A stretch of DNA of 64,000 nt from DATKUC01 sp964553615 (GCA_964553615.1 CAZKMA010000012.1:1-64000), one strand, 5' to 3'; positions 1-8,356 are shown, counted from the stretch's first letter. The notes: generated from the sequence alone by a model not told the origin. Translations and numbers: made by a program.

Positions 1-31
1 AGGGGAGCTCCTGCTTCAAAGGGGTGGTTTC

Positions 32-54
32 ATCAACACGCTTGTTGATACTTC
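32..54. promoter_or_regulatory. Inverted-repeat operator candidate, copy 1
   Basis: A 7-bp inverted repeat, ATCAACA-N4-TGTTGAT, followed by ACTTC, lies about 70 bp upstream of the dienelactone-hydrolase-like gene. The 23-bp stretch recurs at 23766-23788 with a single difference in the central four bases. Size and symmetry fit a dimeric repressor site, which is inference. Nothing else was recognised in bases 1-121 apart from the Shine-Dalgarno sequence (GGAGGAAG) before the start at 122. Confidence 0.5.
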
Positions 55-121
55 ACAAGACGATAATTTTGCTTGACTACTTCACTCAACTATAGCGACC
101 TTCACGCATGGAGGAAGAATC

Positions 122-901
122 ATGGCAACACGTTCTGGACGATTCTTCGGTATGGTCCTTGTAGTGCTTGCAACCTTGTCAGTCTCCCTCTATGCCGAAA
201 CAGACCCGGCCGCTCCGGGGAAAACAAACGTTTCTTTTCGCGCGACGGATGGCGCGCAGCTTCGCGGCTACCTTTCACTTCCCACCGGTTCCGGCAGGGC
301 ACCGGCCGTTCTCATGATCCATGAGTGGTGGGGGCTCAACAATGATGTTACCGCGCTGGCGGACTCACTCTCGGCGAAGGGGTTCGTGGTACTTGCAGCG
401 GATGCATTCCGCGGCAGTGTTGCCGAAACCCCGCAGGATGCGATGAAACAGGTGCGCGGTACACCCGCTGCACAAATTGCGTCCGATCTGGATGCCGCGT
501 TTGAATACCTGAAGACCAATTCCCGCGTGGACGCAAACCGAGTAGCAGTGCTCGGGTTCTGTTTTGGCGGTACTCAGGCGATGTACATGGGCACGCGTCG
601 GGCGGATCTCGCGGGTGTTGTGATCTTTTACGGGAGTGGGCCGATTACCGATGAAGGAAGTCTCGGGGTCATGAAGGAGGCGGGCCCGGTTCTGGGCATC
701 TACGGCGCCGAAGACGGGAACATCCCCGTTGCACAGGTTGAAGGCTTTCGTGCCGCTCTGAACGCACGTGCGGTGGAAAACACCATTCAGATTTACCCCG
801 GTGTCGGCCACGCTTTCGTAAAGAGTACAACGTTCCAAAACGGGGCTCAGGCTGAACAGGCGTGGAATCAGATGGTCGCGTTCCTGGACAACACACTGTA
901 G
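122..901 (+). CDS. Exported dienelactone hydrolase family protein
   Basis: A 259-residue alpha/beta hydrolase with an N-terminal signal peptide (hydrophobic stretch around residues 9-25, likely cleavage after SLYA). The dienelactone hydrolase triad is visible: the nucleophile Cys in GFCFGG near residue 149, Asp in GAEDGNIP, and His in GVGHAF near the C-terminus. The family hydrolyses dienelactones or related esters, but many members have unknown substrates and this one is exported, so the substrate is open. The ATG at 122 has a GGAGGA Shine-Dalgarno sequence and gives a good signal peptide. It appears monocistronic, with the gap and tandem repeat downstream. Confidence 0.88.
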   Translation: MATRSGRFFGMVLVVLATLSVSLYAETDPAAPGKTNVSFRATDGAQLRGYLSLPTGSGRAPAVLMIHEWWGLNNDVTALADSLSAKGFVVLAADAFRGSVAETPQDAMKQVRGTPAAQIASDLDAAFEYLKTNSRVDANRVAVLGFCFGGTQAMYMGTRRADLAGVVIFYGSGPITDEGSLGVMKEAGPVLGIYGAEDGNIPVAQVEGFRAALNARAVENTIQIYPGVGHAFVKSTTFQNGAQAEQAWNQMVAFLDNTL

Positions 902-939
902 ACGCCGGCGATCAATCGGGCACGTCGTTTCCAGTCGAC

Positions 940-1039
940 NNNNNNNNNNNNNNNNNNNNNNNNNNNNNNNNNNNNNNNNNNNNNNNNNNNNNNNNNNNNN
1001 NNNNNNNNNNNNNNNNNNNNNNNNNNNNNNNNNNNNNNN
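940..1039. other. Assembly gap (100 N)
   Basis: Exactly 100 unknown bases, the conventional placeholder for a gap of unknown length. It abuts the 18-bp tandem array at 1040-1111, so the real copy number is unknown. No gene can be called across it. Confidence 0.98.
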
Positions 1040-1111
1040 GAATCGCTTCTGAGCGGCGAATCGCTTCTGAGCGGCGAATCGCTTCTGAGCGGCGAATCGC
1101 TTCTGAGCGGC
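1040..1111. repeat. 18-bp tandem repeat, 4 copies beside the gap
   Basis: Four perfect head-to-tail copies of GAATCGCTTCTGAGCGGC fill 1040-1111 directly after the gap. The array starts about 30 bp past the stop codon of the kinase gene read on the minus strand. The junction of units creates the odd palindrome GCGAATCGC. The period is a multiple of three, so all frames stay open, but the repeat lies outside any supported gene. Confidence 0.95.
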
Positions 1112-1141
1112 GTGTCCTCCCCCCACGACTTTCCGTGCGGA

Positions 1142-2995
1142 TCATTCATCGTCTTGATCTGTATCCGGACTCTGCGGATGCTGAGGAATGGTCATGATGA
1201 AGCGACAGCCTCCATCGGGAACATTTTCTGCAGTCAGTTTGCCCTGATACCGTTCCAGAATTGCATAGCTCACAGAGAGCCCCAGCCCGAGATTGGCGGT
1301 CTTTCCCTTCTTTGTTGAATAAAATGGTAGAAAGACATCGTTTGGATTCTTGGCATTTATACCGGGTCCGCTGTCCCAGACGGTCACCTGCGCGCTGGCA
1401 ACGCCGTCATGCATCACCTCTTCAGTGGAGACGGTAATGGTTCCGCCGTCCGGTATCGCTTCAAAGCCGTTTTTGATGAGATTGAGAAGAACCTGTTTTA
1501 CTTCATTGGCGTTTGCTATTGCTCGGACATCGGAGGCAGGGTGAAAACTCATCGTTATGTTCCGCGATTTGGCACTGTGCTGAAGGAGGTCGAGCATCTT
1601 GACGACCACCTCGTTGAGATTGATTTCCTCTTTTGCTATTCGGTTTGTGTCGGCGAGATTGAGGAGATTACTCACGATGTTCGAAATATACGATATCTCT
1701 TCTCGAAGTTTTTCCACAGTCTCGCGAGTATCCTGTGCGACCGATCGATATCGGAGATAGGAGAGGTAGTTGTATATAATTTCAAGGGGGTTGTTGATCT
1801 CATGAGCCACGCCGGCTGCGAGTAATCCGACGGATGCAAGCTTCTCCGTCAGGATGACTTGTTTCTGCAACTTGTCGTATTCGGTTATGTCTTCGATTAC
1901 TAGAATGTTCCCGATGTGAAATCCGTTGTCGTAAACCGGAAGTGTCTTGAAATTGTTGAGGGTGATCCGATTGTTCAGGCTCAGCGCGACATTGTAGATT
2001 TCGTGGTCGCCTTTGTGGCTCAGCGCGCGTTTGAGCTCATCAACTGCCTCATCGCTCAGGCCCGACAGCAGATTCATTATAGGTTTGTTCAGATAGTCTC
2101 TGTCGGCGAGAGTGAATGCGCTCTTGAAGTAGTCATTGGCGAGCTTGATCCGATTTTCCGTATCCGTCACAAGGAGGCTGATGGGGAGGTGTTCCAGAAT
2201 TGCTTCGTTATACTTGAGAAATCGCGAGAACTCCGTTTCTGCAGCGCCGAATGTAATTTGAGACGATATCTGGGTGTACGCAAGCCGGACCAGGTTGATC
2301 TTGTCGATGTCGCTGGTTGTTCCGGTAAATACGATCTGACCCGCTCGCATTATGGATACCCGCTCCGCAAAGTTGTAGATGTCGTCGATGCGGTGGGTAA
2401 TAAAAAGGATAGACATGCCTTCCGCTTTCCGTTTGAGCAGCATGGGGACAATCTTGTTGAGCGCCTGAGCGGAGAGCTTCTCGAGTGACTCATCGAGAAT
2501 GAGCAGGACTGGATTCTTAGATACCTGTTTGAGGATATCGACCACGGTCCGATCCGAAAGACTCAATCCCTTGAGTCTGGCGGTTGGATCAATATCGAGC
2601 TCGTGGGCCGTAAGAAGAGCCTCGGCAGCCCGCTTCATCTTTGCGTTCGAATACCAGCCGAAATGCGTTACTCTCGGGTCCGTGTAGAACAGGTTTTCTG
2701 CAACCGTGAAATAGTCGTTCAGGTAGACCTGCTGATAGACCATCTTGATGCCGAGTCTGTTGGACAACTTCAGGTTCACCTGACTGTATTTTCTATCTCG
2801 AAACTCTATTCCTCCGGTTTTTGGGCTGAGCATCCCACTGATTATCATTGCAAGCGTTGACTTTCCCGCGCCGTGCTCTCCAACCAGTGCATGAATTTCT
2901 CCCCGTCCCATTCGCAGATTGACTCCCCGAACGGCCTCGAGCGTTCCGTAGTCGCGAGAGATATTCTCGAGCACAAGGAGATCAGTTGATTCCAT
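1142..2995 (-). CDS. ABC ATPase-PAS-histidine kinase fusion
   Basis: A 617-residue soluble protein combining three modules. Residues about 6-245 are an ABC nucleotide-binding domain of the RbsA/sugar-importer type: Walker A GEHGAGKST at 39-47, Q-loop Gln88/89, Walker B LLILDE at 164-169 and switch His201. The signature is LSLSDRT instead of an LSGGQ-like motif, and the usual Pro after Asp-Glu is Ser. Residues about 260-375 are a PAS domain. HisKA follows with phospho-acceptor His398 (HEINNPL), then HATPase_c with N-box Asn505/Asn509 and a GLGLS G2 box. There are no membrane helices. The gene overlaps the upstream response regulator by 14 bp, indicating translational coupling. The domain make-up is read directly. 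That the ABC domain senses the neighbouring importer is inference. Confidence 0.93.
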   Translation of the reverse strand: MESTDLLVLENISRDYGTLEAVRGVNLRMGRGEIHALVGEHGAGKSTLAMIISGMLSPKTGGIEFRDRKYSQVNLKLSNRLGIKMVYQQVYLNDYFTVAENLFYTDPRVTHFGWYSNAKMKRAAEALLTAHELDIDPTARLKGLSLSDRTVVDILKQVSKNPVLLILDESLEKLSAQALNKIVPMLLKRKAEGMSILFITHRIDDIYNFAERVSIMRAGQIVFTGTTSDIDKINLVRLAYTQISSQITFGAAETEFSRFLKYNEAILEHLPISLLVTDTENRIKLANDYFKSAFTLADRDYLNKPIMNLLSGLSDEAVDELKRALSHKGDHEIYNVALSLNNRITLNNFKTLPVYDNGFHIGNILVIEDITEYDKLQKQVILTEKLASVGLLAAGVAHEINNPLEIIYNYLSYLRYRSVAQDTRETVEKLREEISYISNIVSNLLNLADTNRIAKEEINLNEVVVKMLDLLQHSAKSRNITMSFHPASDVRAIANANEVKQVLLNLIKNGFEAIPDGGTITVSTEEVMHDGVASAQVTVWDSGPGINAKNPNDVFLPFYSTKKGKTANLGLGLSVSYAILERYQGKLTAENVPDGGCRFIMTIPQHPQSPDTDQDDE

Positions 2996-4358
2996 GTTCC
3001 GAATCCGTCCCGATCTGATATCGGGCTATCTTGTTGTACAGTGTCTTTCTGCTCATCGAGAGAAGCCCTGCGGTTGCCTTTTTGTTGTAATTCGTCTTTT
3101 GAAGGGTCTTTACGATTATCTCCTTTTCGGTCTGTTCACGGACGTTCAGTCCACCGGTTGCTGCATGCCTGTCGCGAGTGCGAAGTGCGCTTTGTAGCGC
3201 GGGAGGCAGGTCATCTATCGAAAGGGTCGGGCCCGACGAAATTGCACATGCGTAGTTGATTGCGTTCTTGAGTTCCCGCACATTTCCGGGCCACGGGTAG
3301 GCCAGGAAAAGCTCTATTACCTCACGATCCATTGTCTTGAGGGCGAGTGAGTTGGAAAGGCAGTATTCGCGCACGAATGTCTCGCTGAGATCCGGGATGT
3401 CCTCCAGACGGTCACGAAGCGGGGGCACGGTTATGACCGCCCCGCTCAGACGATAGTAGAGGTCTTCGCGGAAGCGGTTTTTCGCTATGAGCTCTTCCAG
3501 TTGCTGGTTGGTCGCGGCGACGAAGCGAACATCAATGCTGATTGTCCTCGTACCGCCGATCCGCCGAATTTCATTGTTCTGAAGTGTTCTCAATATCTTC
3601 GCCTGAATCGTGAGGGGCATATCTCCAATTTCGTCAAGAAACAGAGTACCGGCGGTAGCCTGTTCGAAGACTCCTTTGTAGACGCTATCTGCACCGGTGA
3701 ATGCTCCGCGTTCGTGGCCGAATAGTTCGTTATCCAGGAGCGTTTCTGGAAACGCCGCGCAATTGACTTTCACAACCTTTTCGAATGCCCGTCGTGACTC
3801 CGAGTGAATTGCATCCGCAATGAGCTCCTTCCCCGTGCCGTTTTCTCCGGCAATGAGGATGGGGAGATCGGTTGCTGCGAGCTTGCGTACTTTTTGGAAG
3901 AGCTGCTGCATTGCCGGATTCCTGCCGGCGGGTCTGGGTGAATGTTCTGCGAGCCGTTGTTTCAGCGTGCGATTTTCCAGTGAGAGCCGGGACACACGCA
4001 TGGCGTTCTCAACCACACGGAAGAGCATCTCAAAGTCCAGAGGTTTCTTGACATAGTCGGCCGCGCCGAGTTTGAGCGATTGGACTGCGGTTTCCACCGT
4101 TGCATATCCGGTAATCATGACAATTGGAACATTTGGATCGATCTTTTTCACGTCGATGAGCACGTCGATTCCGCTATCCTCTCCGAGCATGATGTCCAGG
4201 AGCACGGCGGAGAATTTCCGGTTCCTGAACTCGTTTAGCGCGTCCGTAGAGTTCGTTGCGGAGCGGCTCGCGAAGCCGTAGGTTTCGAAATTGCGGGACA
4301 GACTTTCGCATAGTCGCGCGTTGTCGTCGATGATGAGAACGGTGCGATCGGCCGGCAC
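2982..4358 (-). CDS. NtrC-family sigma-54-dependent response regulator
   Basis: A 458-residue activator with the standard order. The receiver domain (about 1-120) has phospho-acceptor Asp55, acidic pair Asp11/12 and Lys in VKKPLDF. The AAA+ domain (about 145-380) has Walker A GENGTGKE and the intact sigma-54 contact loop GAFTGA. A Fis-type helix-turn-helix ends the protein (KKATAGLLSMSRKTLYNKI). It is the first gene of a two-gene operon with the ABC-PAS-kinase. The divergent importer operon carries a consensus sigma-54 promoter, so this regulator is its probable activator. Paired TACACA dyads begin 13 bp upstream of its start and may also give autoregulation (inference). Confidence 0.95.
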   Translation of the reverse strand: MPADRTVLIIDDNARLCESLSRNFETYGFASRSATNSTDALNEFRNRKFSAVLLDIMLGEDSGIDVLIDVKKIDPNVPIVMITGYATVETAVQSLKLGAADYVKKPLDFEMLFRVVENAMRVSRLSLENRTLKQRLAEHSPRPAGRNPAMQQLFQKVRKLAATDLPILIAGENGTGKELIADAIHSESRRAFEKVVKVNCAAFPETLLDNELFGHERGAFTGADSVYKGVFEQATAGTLFLDEIGDMPLTIQAKILRTLQNNEIRRIGGTRTISIDVRFVAATNQQLEELIAKNRFREDLYYRLSGAVITVPPLRDRLEDIPDLSETFVREYCLSNSLALKTMDREVIELFLAYPWPGNVRELKNAINYACAISSGPTLSIDDLPPALQSALRTRDRHAATGGLNVREQTEKEIIVKTLQKTNYNKKATAGLLSMSRKTLYNKIARYQIGTDSEHGIN

Positions 4359-4370
4359 GGTGTTACCCCT

Positions 4371-4411
4371 TTACACACTGTGTATAATATTTACACATAT
4401 TGTTCAGTGTA
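4371..4411. promoter_or_regulatory. Two TACACA dyads, candidate enhancer sites
   Basis: Site 1 (4372-4384) is a perfect odd palindrome, TACACA-C-TGTGTA. Site 2 has TACACA at 4392-4397 and AGTGTA at 4406-4411. The two TACACA elements start exactly 20 bp apart, about two helical turns, as expected for cooperative activator dimers. They lie about 125-150 bp upstream of the sigma-54 promoter and just upstream of the regulator's own start codon. Binding by the NtrC-type protein is inference. Confidence 0.6.
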
Positions 4412-4520
4412 GGCCCACCTCGTGCCGGTGTCAAACAATTAATCACACGAACTCGTACTTTCAATTCCCGCAAAGAATAATAGGTGCAGTCGCGAGGCGG
4501 TAGTTGCCCCTGCTCATCTC

Positions 4521-4537
4521 TGGCACGGTCTTTGCTT
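4521..4537 (+). promoter_or_regulatory. Sigma-54 (-24/-12) promoter of the importer operon
   Basis: TGGCACG at 4521-4527, four bases, then TTGCT at 4532-4536 match the sigma-54 consensus TGGCACG-N4-TTGCW exactly, with a C before the first T. The predicted transcript start near 4547 leaves a short leader before the ATPase ATG at 4562. Confidence 0.9.
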
Positions 4538-4561
4538 CTGTGATGTTGGAGACGAACATAG

Positions 4562-6046
4562 ATGACAGAGAACATTTTGCTTGAAGCAACAGGAATATCG
4601 AAACATTTTCCCGGGGTTCAGGCGCTGGACAGGGTGGAACTCACTCTGCGAGAGGGGAGCCTCCATGCTCTTTGTGGCGAAAATGGAGCCGGAAAGTCCA
4701 CTCTCATGAATATCCTGATGGGGATTTATCGTAAGGACGAAGGAGAGATCTTTGTCCGGGGGCATCGCGTAGATCTCAATTCGCCGCGGGAAGCTCTGCA
4801 CATGGGAATCAGTATCATCGACCAGGAGCTGAACGTTGTTCCGGAAATGACCATCGCGGAGAACATGTTTCTTGGCCGCGAACCGGAAAAGCCTGCGCCG
4901 TTCATCGATCGTGTCAAGTTGAATGCCTGGACCGCCGAGTATCTGAGTCGGGTTGGGCTGGATCTGGATCCGCGGTTGCGCATCAAGGCGCTGAGTCTTG
5001 CTCAAATCCAGCTGTTTGAGATTGCCCGGGCTCTTTCGCATGACTCGGACATAATTATCATGGACGAACCGACGTCCGCACTCGGCGAGCGCGAGGTCGA
5101 GAGGCTCTTCGCCGTAATCGAAACTCTACGATCCCGGAACAAGGGAATCATCTATGTTTCGCACAAACTGGATGAGATTTTTCAGATCTCCGACACGATA
5201 ACGGTACTCAGAGACGGTAAGTACGTTGGAACGGAACCAGCTTCGAACCTCGATCGTGCAAAACTCATCAGCATGATGGTAGGGAGACAGCTGGAAGATT
5301 CCATTAAGAAAGACTCCCTTCCGACACAGGAACGGGTACTTGCGGTGCGCGGTTTTTCACGGGGAGACGAGTTCGAAGACATTACTTTTGATCTTCACCG
5401 CGGCGAGATACTCGGGATTTTCGGTTTGATGGGTTCGGGACGAAGTGAGTTTTTGAACTCACTATACGGTATCAATCTTCCTGCCAGCGGGGAGGTGGAG
5501 ATCGAGGGCAAGCTGGTGCAGATCAGGCATCCGGCGGATGCAAAACGACTCGGCATTGCATACGTTACCGAGGACCGCAAAAACAGCGGCCTGGTGCTGA
5601 CGAGCTCGGTTCGCGAAAACGTTACTATTACGGCCCTGGCGAAAGTCCTCCGGCGTGGATTCCTCAGCATGCGGAGGGAAAAAGTCGCGGTTCAGGCGCT
5701 GATTCGCAGTCTGAGCATAAAGGCGTCCTCAGCAAGACAGCTCGCGAAGAATCTGAGCGGCGGAAACCAGCAGAAAGTTGTCCTTGCAAAGTGGCTCTTT
5801 GCCGAACCAAAGATACTCATACTCGATGAACCAACAAGGGGCATCGATGTCGGAGCAAAGCGGGAGATTTATTCATTGATCTCGAGCTTTGCTCAATCAG
5901 GATACGCGATCATCGTTGTCTCTTCGGAAATGCCCGAGATACTCGCGTTGAGTCACCGAATCCTGGTATTCCGCGAGGGAAGACTGACCGGTGAGGTGAA
6001 CGCCGCGGATGCAACCCAGGAATCGCTCATGCACCTTGCGTCATGA
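4562..6046 (+). CDS. Sugar ABC importer, ATP-binding protein (RbsA type)
   Basis: A 494-residue protein with two fused nucleotide-binding domains, as in RbsA/MglA/XylG. The first domain (about 5-240) has Walker A GENGAGKST and Walker B IIIMDEPTSALG. The second (about 255-490) has a degenerate Walker A region (GIFGLMGSGRSE), signature LSGGNQQK and Walker B LILDEPTRGIDVG. This asymmetry is normal for the family. It energises uptake through the permease encoded next. It is the first gene after the sigma-54 promoter. Its N-terminal half is visibly related to the ABC domain fused to the neighbouring kinase. The transported substrate is not evident from sequence. Confidence 0.95.
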   Translation: MTENILLEATGISKHFPGVQALDRVELTLREGSLHALCGENGAGKSTLMNILMGIYRKDEGEIFVRGHRVDLNSPREALHMGISIIDQELNVVPEMTIAENMFLGREPEKPAPFIDRVKLNAWTAEYLSRVGLDLDPRLRIKALSLAQIQLFEIARALSHDSDIIIMDEPTSALGEREVERLFAVIETLRSRNKGIIYVSHKLDEIFQISDTITVLRDGKYVGTEPASNLDRAKLISMMVGRQLEDSIKKDSLPTQERVLAVRGFSRGDEFEDITFDLHRGEILGIFGLMGSGRSEFLNSLYGINLPASGEVEIEGKLVQIRHPADAKRLGIAYVTEDRKNSGLVLTSSVRENVTITALAKVLRRGFLSMRREKVAVQALIRSLSIKASSARQLAKNLSGGNQQKVVLAKWLFAEPKILILDEPTRGIDVGAKREIYSLISSFAQSGYAIIVVSSEMPEILALSHRILVFREGRLTGEVNAADATQESLMHLAS

Positions 6047-6076
6047 GCGAGCTCAGTAAAGGAGGCGATGTTCGTC

Positions 6077-7099
6077 ATGTCGAATGAAGCGAAGAATGAA
6101 ACAAAAGTCCCGGGTGAACCTGCTTCGGCGGGCAAAAGAACCGGTTTACGAAATGTATTGAGTCTTGCAATGAGCGAGTACGGTATTGTGGTTGCGTTCG
6201 TGCTGCTGTGCGTAGTTCTTGCCCTTGCCAGTCCATACTTTCTCAAGACCGACAATCTTCTGAACGTCCTGCAGCAGACATCCGTTAATGGGCTTCTGGC
6301 CATAGGCATGACCTTTGTCATACTCACCGGCGGCATCGATCTTTCGGTTGGGTCAATACTCGCATTCTCCGGAGTAGTGTCGGCAAGTTTTGCCAGCTCG
6401 GCGAACTTTGGTGTTGCATCCCCGGCAATTGTGGCTGTGCTCTTTGGACTGCTTGCCGGGCTCACGCTGGGCATGATCAACGGAGTACTGGTGGCCAAAT
6501 GGCGCGTGCCGGCGTTCGTGGTTACTCTGGGAATGCTCAGCATTGCCCGGGGACTCACCTACATATACACAAATGGAATGCCCATTCCCAATATTGAGCA
6601 GCAGTTCCTTTTCTTCGGGCAGGGGTTCGTACTGCGAATACCATTCGCGGTAATCATCTTTGCCGGGGTCTTCTTTCTTGCGTGGGTCATCCTGTATCGC
6701 ACACGGTTCGGGCGCTACGTGTATGCAGTTGGAGGAAACGAGAAGAGTGCCCGCATCTCGGGCGTGAACACGCGGCTTATCATGTTTATCGTCTACGGCA
6801 TCAGCGGTCTTCTTGCCGCCGTCGGCGGGATCATCCTGACTGCACGGACGACTGCCGGGTTGCCGCAGGCGGGACAGTCCTACGAACTGGACGCCATTGC
6901 GGCGGTTGTCATTGGCGGCGCAAGCCTCGCTGGCGGGCAGGGGAAACTGGTTGGCACGCTGTTCGGCGCGCTGATTATCGGAGTAATCAACAATGGCCTG
7001 GACCTTCTTCACGTCTCTTCGTACTACCAGCAGGTCATAAAGGGAATCATCATCATCGGAGCCGTGTTACTGGATTCGTTGCGAAAGAAGGAAGACTGA
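6077..7099 (+). CDS. Sugar ABC importer, permease (RbsC type)
   Basis: About 340 residues with 8-10 hydrophobic segments and the conserved BPD_transp_2 stretch GGIDLSVGSILAF in the first third, plus GGASLAGGQGKLVGT near the end. It forms the membrane channel of the ribose/galactose-type importer with the preceding ATPase and the following binding protein. I prefer the ATG at 6077 because the GGAGG at 6061-6065 is then 11 bp away. An in-frame ATG at 6068 would leave only 2 bp. The soluble N-terminal tail of about 30 residues is longer than usual. Confidence 0.94.
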   Translation: MSNEAKNETKVPGEPASAGKRTGLRNVLSLAMSEYGIVVAFVLLCVVLALASPYFLKTDNLLNVLQQTSVNGLLAIGMTFVILTGGIDLSVGSILAFSGVVSASFASSANFGVASPAIVAVLFGLLAGLTLGMINGVLVAKWRVPAFVVTLGMLSIARGLTYIYTNGMPIPNIEQQFLFFGQGFVLRIPFAVIIFAGVFFLAWVILYRTRFGRYVYAVGGNEKSARISGVNTRLIMFIVYGISGLLAAVGGIILTARTTAGLPQAGQSYELDAIAAVVIGGASLAGGQGKLVGTLFGALIIGVINNGLDLLHVSSYYQQVIKGIIIIGAVLLDSLRKKED

Positions 7100-7230
7100 C
7101 ACCTGCTTGTTTGGTATTCCTGCAAATGAAACGAAGGAGGGCGCATCGCGAAGAAATGTATGGGGAGAAAGCGGTACGGAGTTGGAGTGTGTCGAACACC
7201 ATTTCGGCAAAAGGCCAAGGAGGCAGTGTA

Positions 7231-8259
7231 ATGAAACGAAGATTATTCAGTATTCTGGCGGCGGTTCTCATTGCTACGACGATGACCGTTGCGGTATTTG
7301 CCAGCGGATCGACTGAAGCGGCGTCAGGCAAGAAGGTTTATCGAATCGGCGCCGCGGTGTATGGACTCAAGGCCGAGTATATGCGGCTGTGGACGACCGC
7401 ACTTGAACGGCATCCCGCCGTGAAGAGCGGTATGGTCAAGATTACCGTCTTCGACGGAAACTACGATGCATCAGTTCAGGTGAACCAGTTTCAGACGATG
7501 GTTACACAAGGTTATGACGGAATCATTTTCGTACCGATCGATGTGAATGCAGGTGCTGCCGCGGTAGATCTTGCCGCAAATGCGAAGATTCCGGTGGTCG
7601 GGTCCAATACCCGGGTGAATAGCGACAAACTCTACTCGTACGTGGGTTCGGACGATGTAAAGTCTGGACGTATGGAAGCCCAGGCAGTCATTGACAAGAT
7701 GGGCGGGAAAGGGAATGTCGTTGACATTGAAGGTCCGATTGGCCAGTCGGCTCAGATTGAGCGGCGCAAGGGCAATCTTGAGGTTTTGAAAGAGAACCCA
7801 AATGTGAAGCTCCTCGAAATGAAGACAGCGAACTGGTCGCGGGCAGAGGCTCTGAACCTCATGCAGAACTGGCTCAGTGCCTATCCTGGGAAAATCAACG
7901 GAGTAATTGGCCAGAATGACGAGATGGCGCTGGGTGCCATACAGGCTATCAAGCAGGCCGGACTGAACGTGAAGGACTTTTCCATTGCCGGTATCGACGG
8001 TGTTACTGATGCTCTTCACGCGGTAAAGAATGGAGAGATGACCAGCATACTGCAGGACGCGACAGGTCAGGCCCAGGGCGCACTCGATCTCGTGCTTCGG
8101 GCAATTATCGGTGCAAGCTACAAGCCGCAGGCGGAAATCTGGCAGAAGATGCAGTGGGACGACGGAACTCAGAAGGCGTATAATGTACCCTGGGTCCCGG
8201 TAACTGCTGACAATGTCGATCAGTTGCTGGCAACCCGAAAAGAGCTGACCACCCGATAG
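7231..8259 (+). CDS. Sugar ABC importer, periplasmic binding protein
   Basis: A 342-residue Peripla_BP_4-type (RbsB-like) binding protein. It has a signal peptide ending VFASGSTEA, the QYDGIIF-like segment TQGYDGIIFVPID, and the C-terminal hinge segment IAGIDGVTDALHAV. The ATG at 7231 has an AAGGAGG Shine-Dalgarno sequence. The open frame upstream has no good start and overlaps the permease. It captures the substrate for the importer encoded before it. There is no lipobox cysteine, so it is predicted to be soluble in the periplasm or anchored by its uncleaved signal. Confidence 0.94.
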   Translation: MKRRLFSILAAVLIATTMTVAVFASGSTEAASGKKVYRIGAAVYGLKAEYMRLWTTALERHPAVKSGMVKITVFDGNYDASVQVNQFQTMVTQGYDGIIFVPIDVNAGAAAVDLAANAKIPVVGSNTRVNSDKLYSYVGSDDVKSGRMEAQAVIDKMGGKGNVVDIEGPIGQSAQIERRKGNLEVLKENPNVKLLEMKTANWSRAEALNLMQNWLSAYPGKINGVIGQNDEMALGAIQAIKQAGLNVKDFSIAGIDGVTDALHAVKNGEMTSILQDATGQAQGALDLVLRAIIGASYKPQAEIWQKMQWDDGTQKAYNVPWVPVTADNVDQLLATRKELTTR

Positions 8260-8280
8260 AGTTCAAAGAGACGATTGTCG

Positions 8281-8317
8281 CGGGCGTCTGGTCTATTTGA
8301 TGAGTGCCGGACGCCCG
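8281..8317 (+). other. Intercistronic hairpin after the binding-protein gene
   Basis: CGGGCGTC (8281-8288) pairs with GACGCCCG (8310-8317) across a 21-nt loop, 21 bp after the binding-protein stop codon. There is no T-run, so it is more likely an mRNA-stabilising or processing element than a terminator. Such hairpins often sit after binding-protein genes in importer operons. Confidence 0.4.
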
Positions 8318-8356
8318 GTCCATTCTACACGACCCGGATAATCACAGGAGAAGGCA

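Noticed and set aside
365..1126. Long minus-strand frame running through the first gap
   Set aside because: It is open only because the 100 N and the 18-bp repeat contain no stop in that frame; it is antisense to the dienelactone-hydrolase-like gene.
4383..4388. TATAAT as a sigma-70 -10 box upstream of the importer
   Set aside because: No -35 element at 16-18 bp; the bases belong to the TACACA dyad region.
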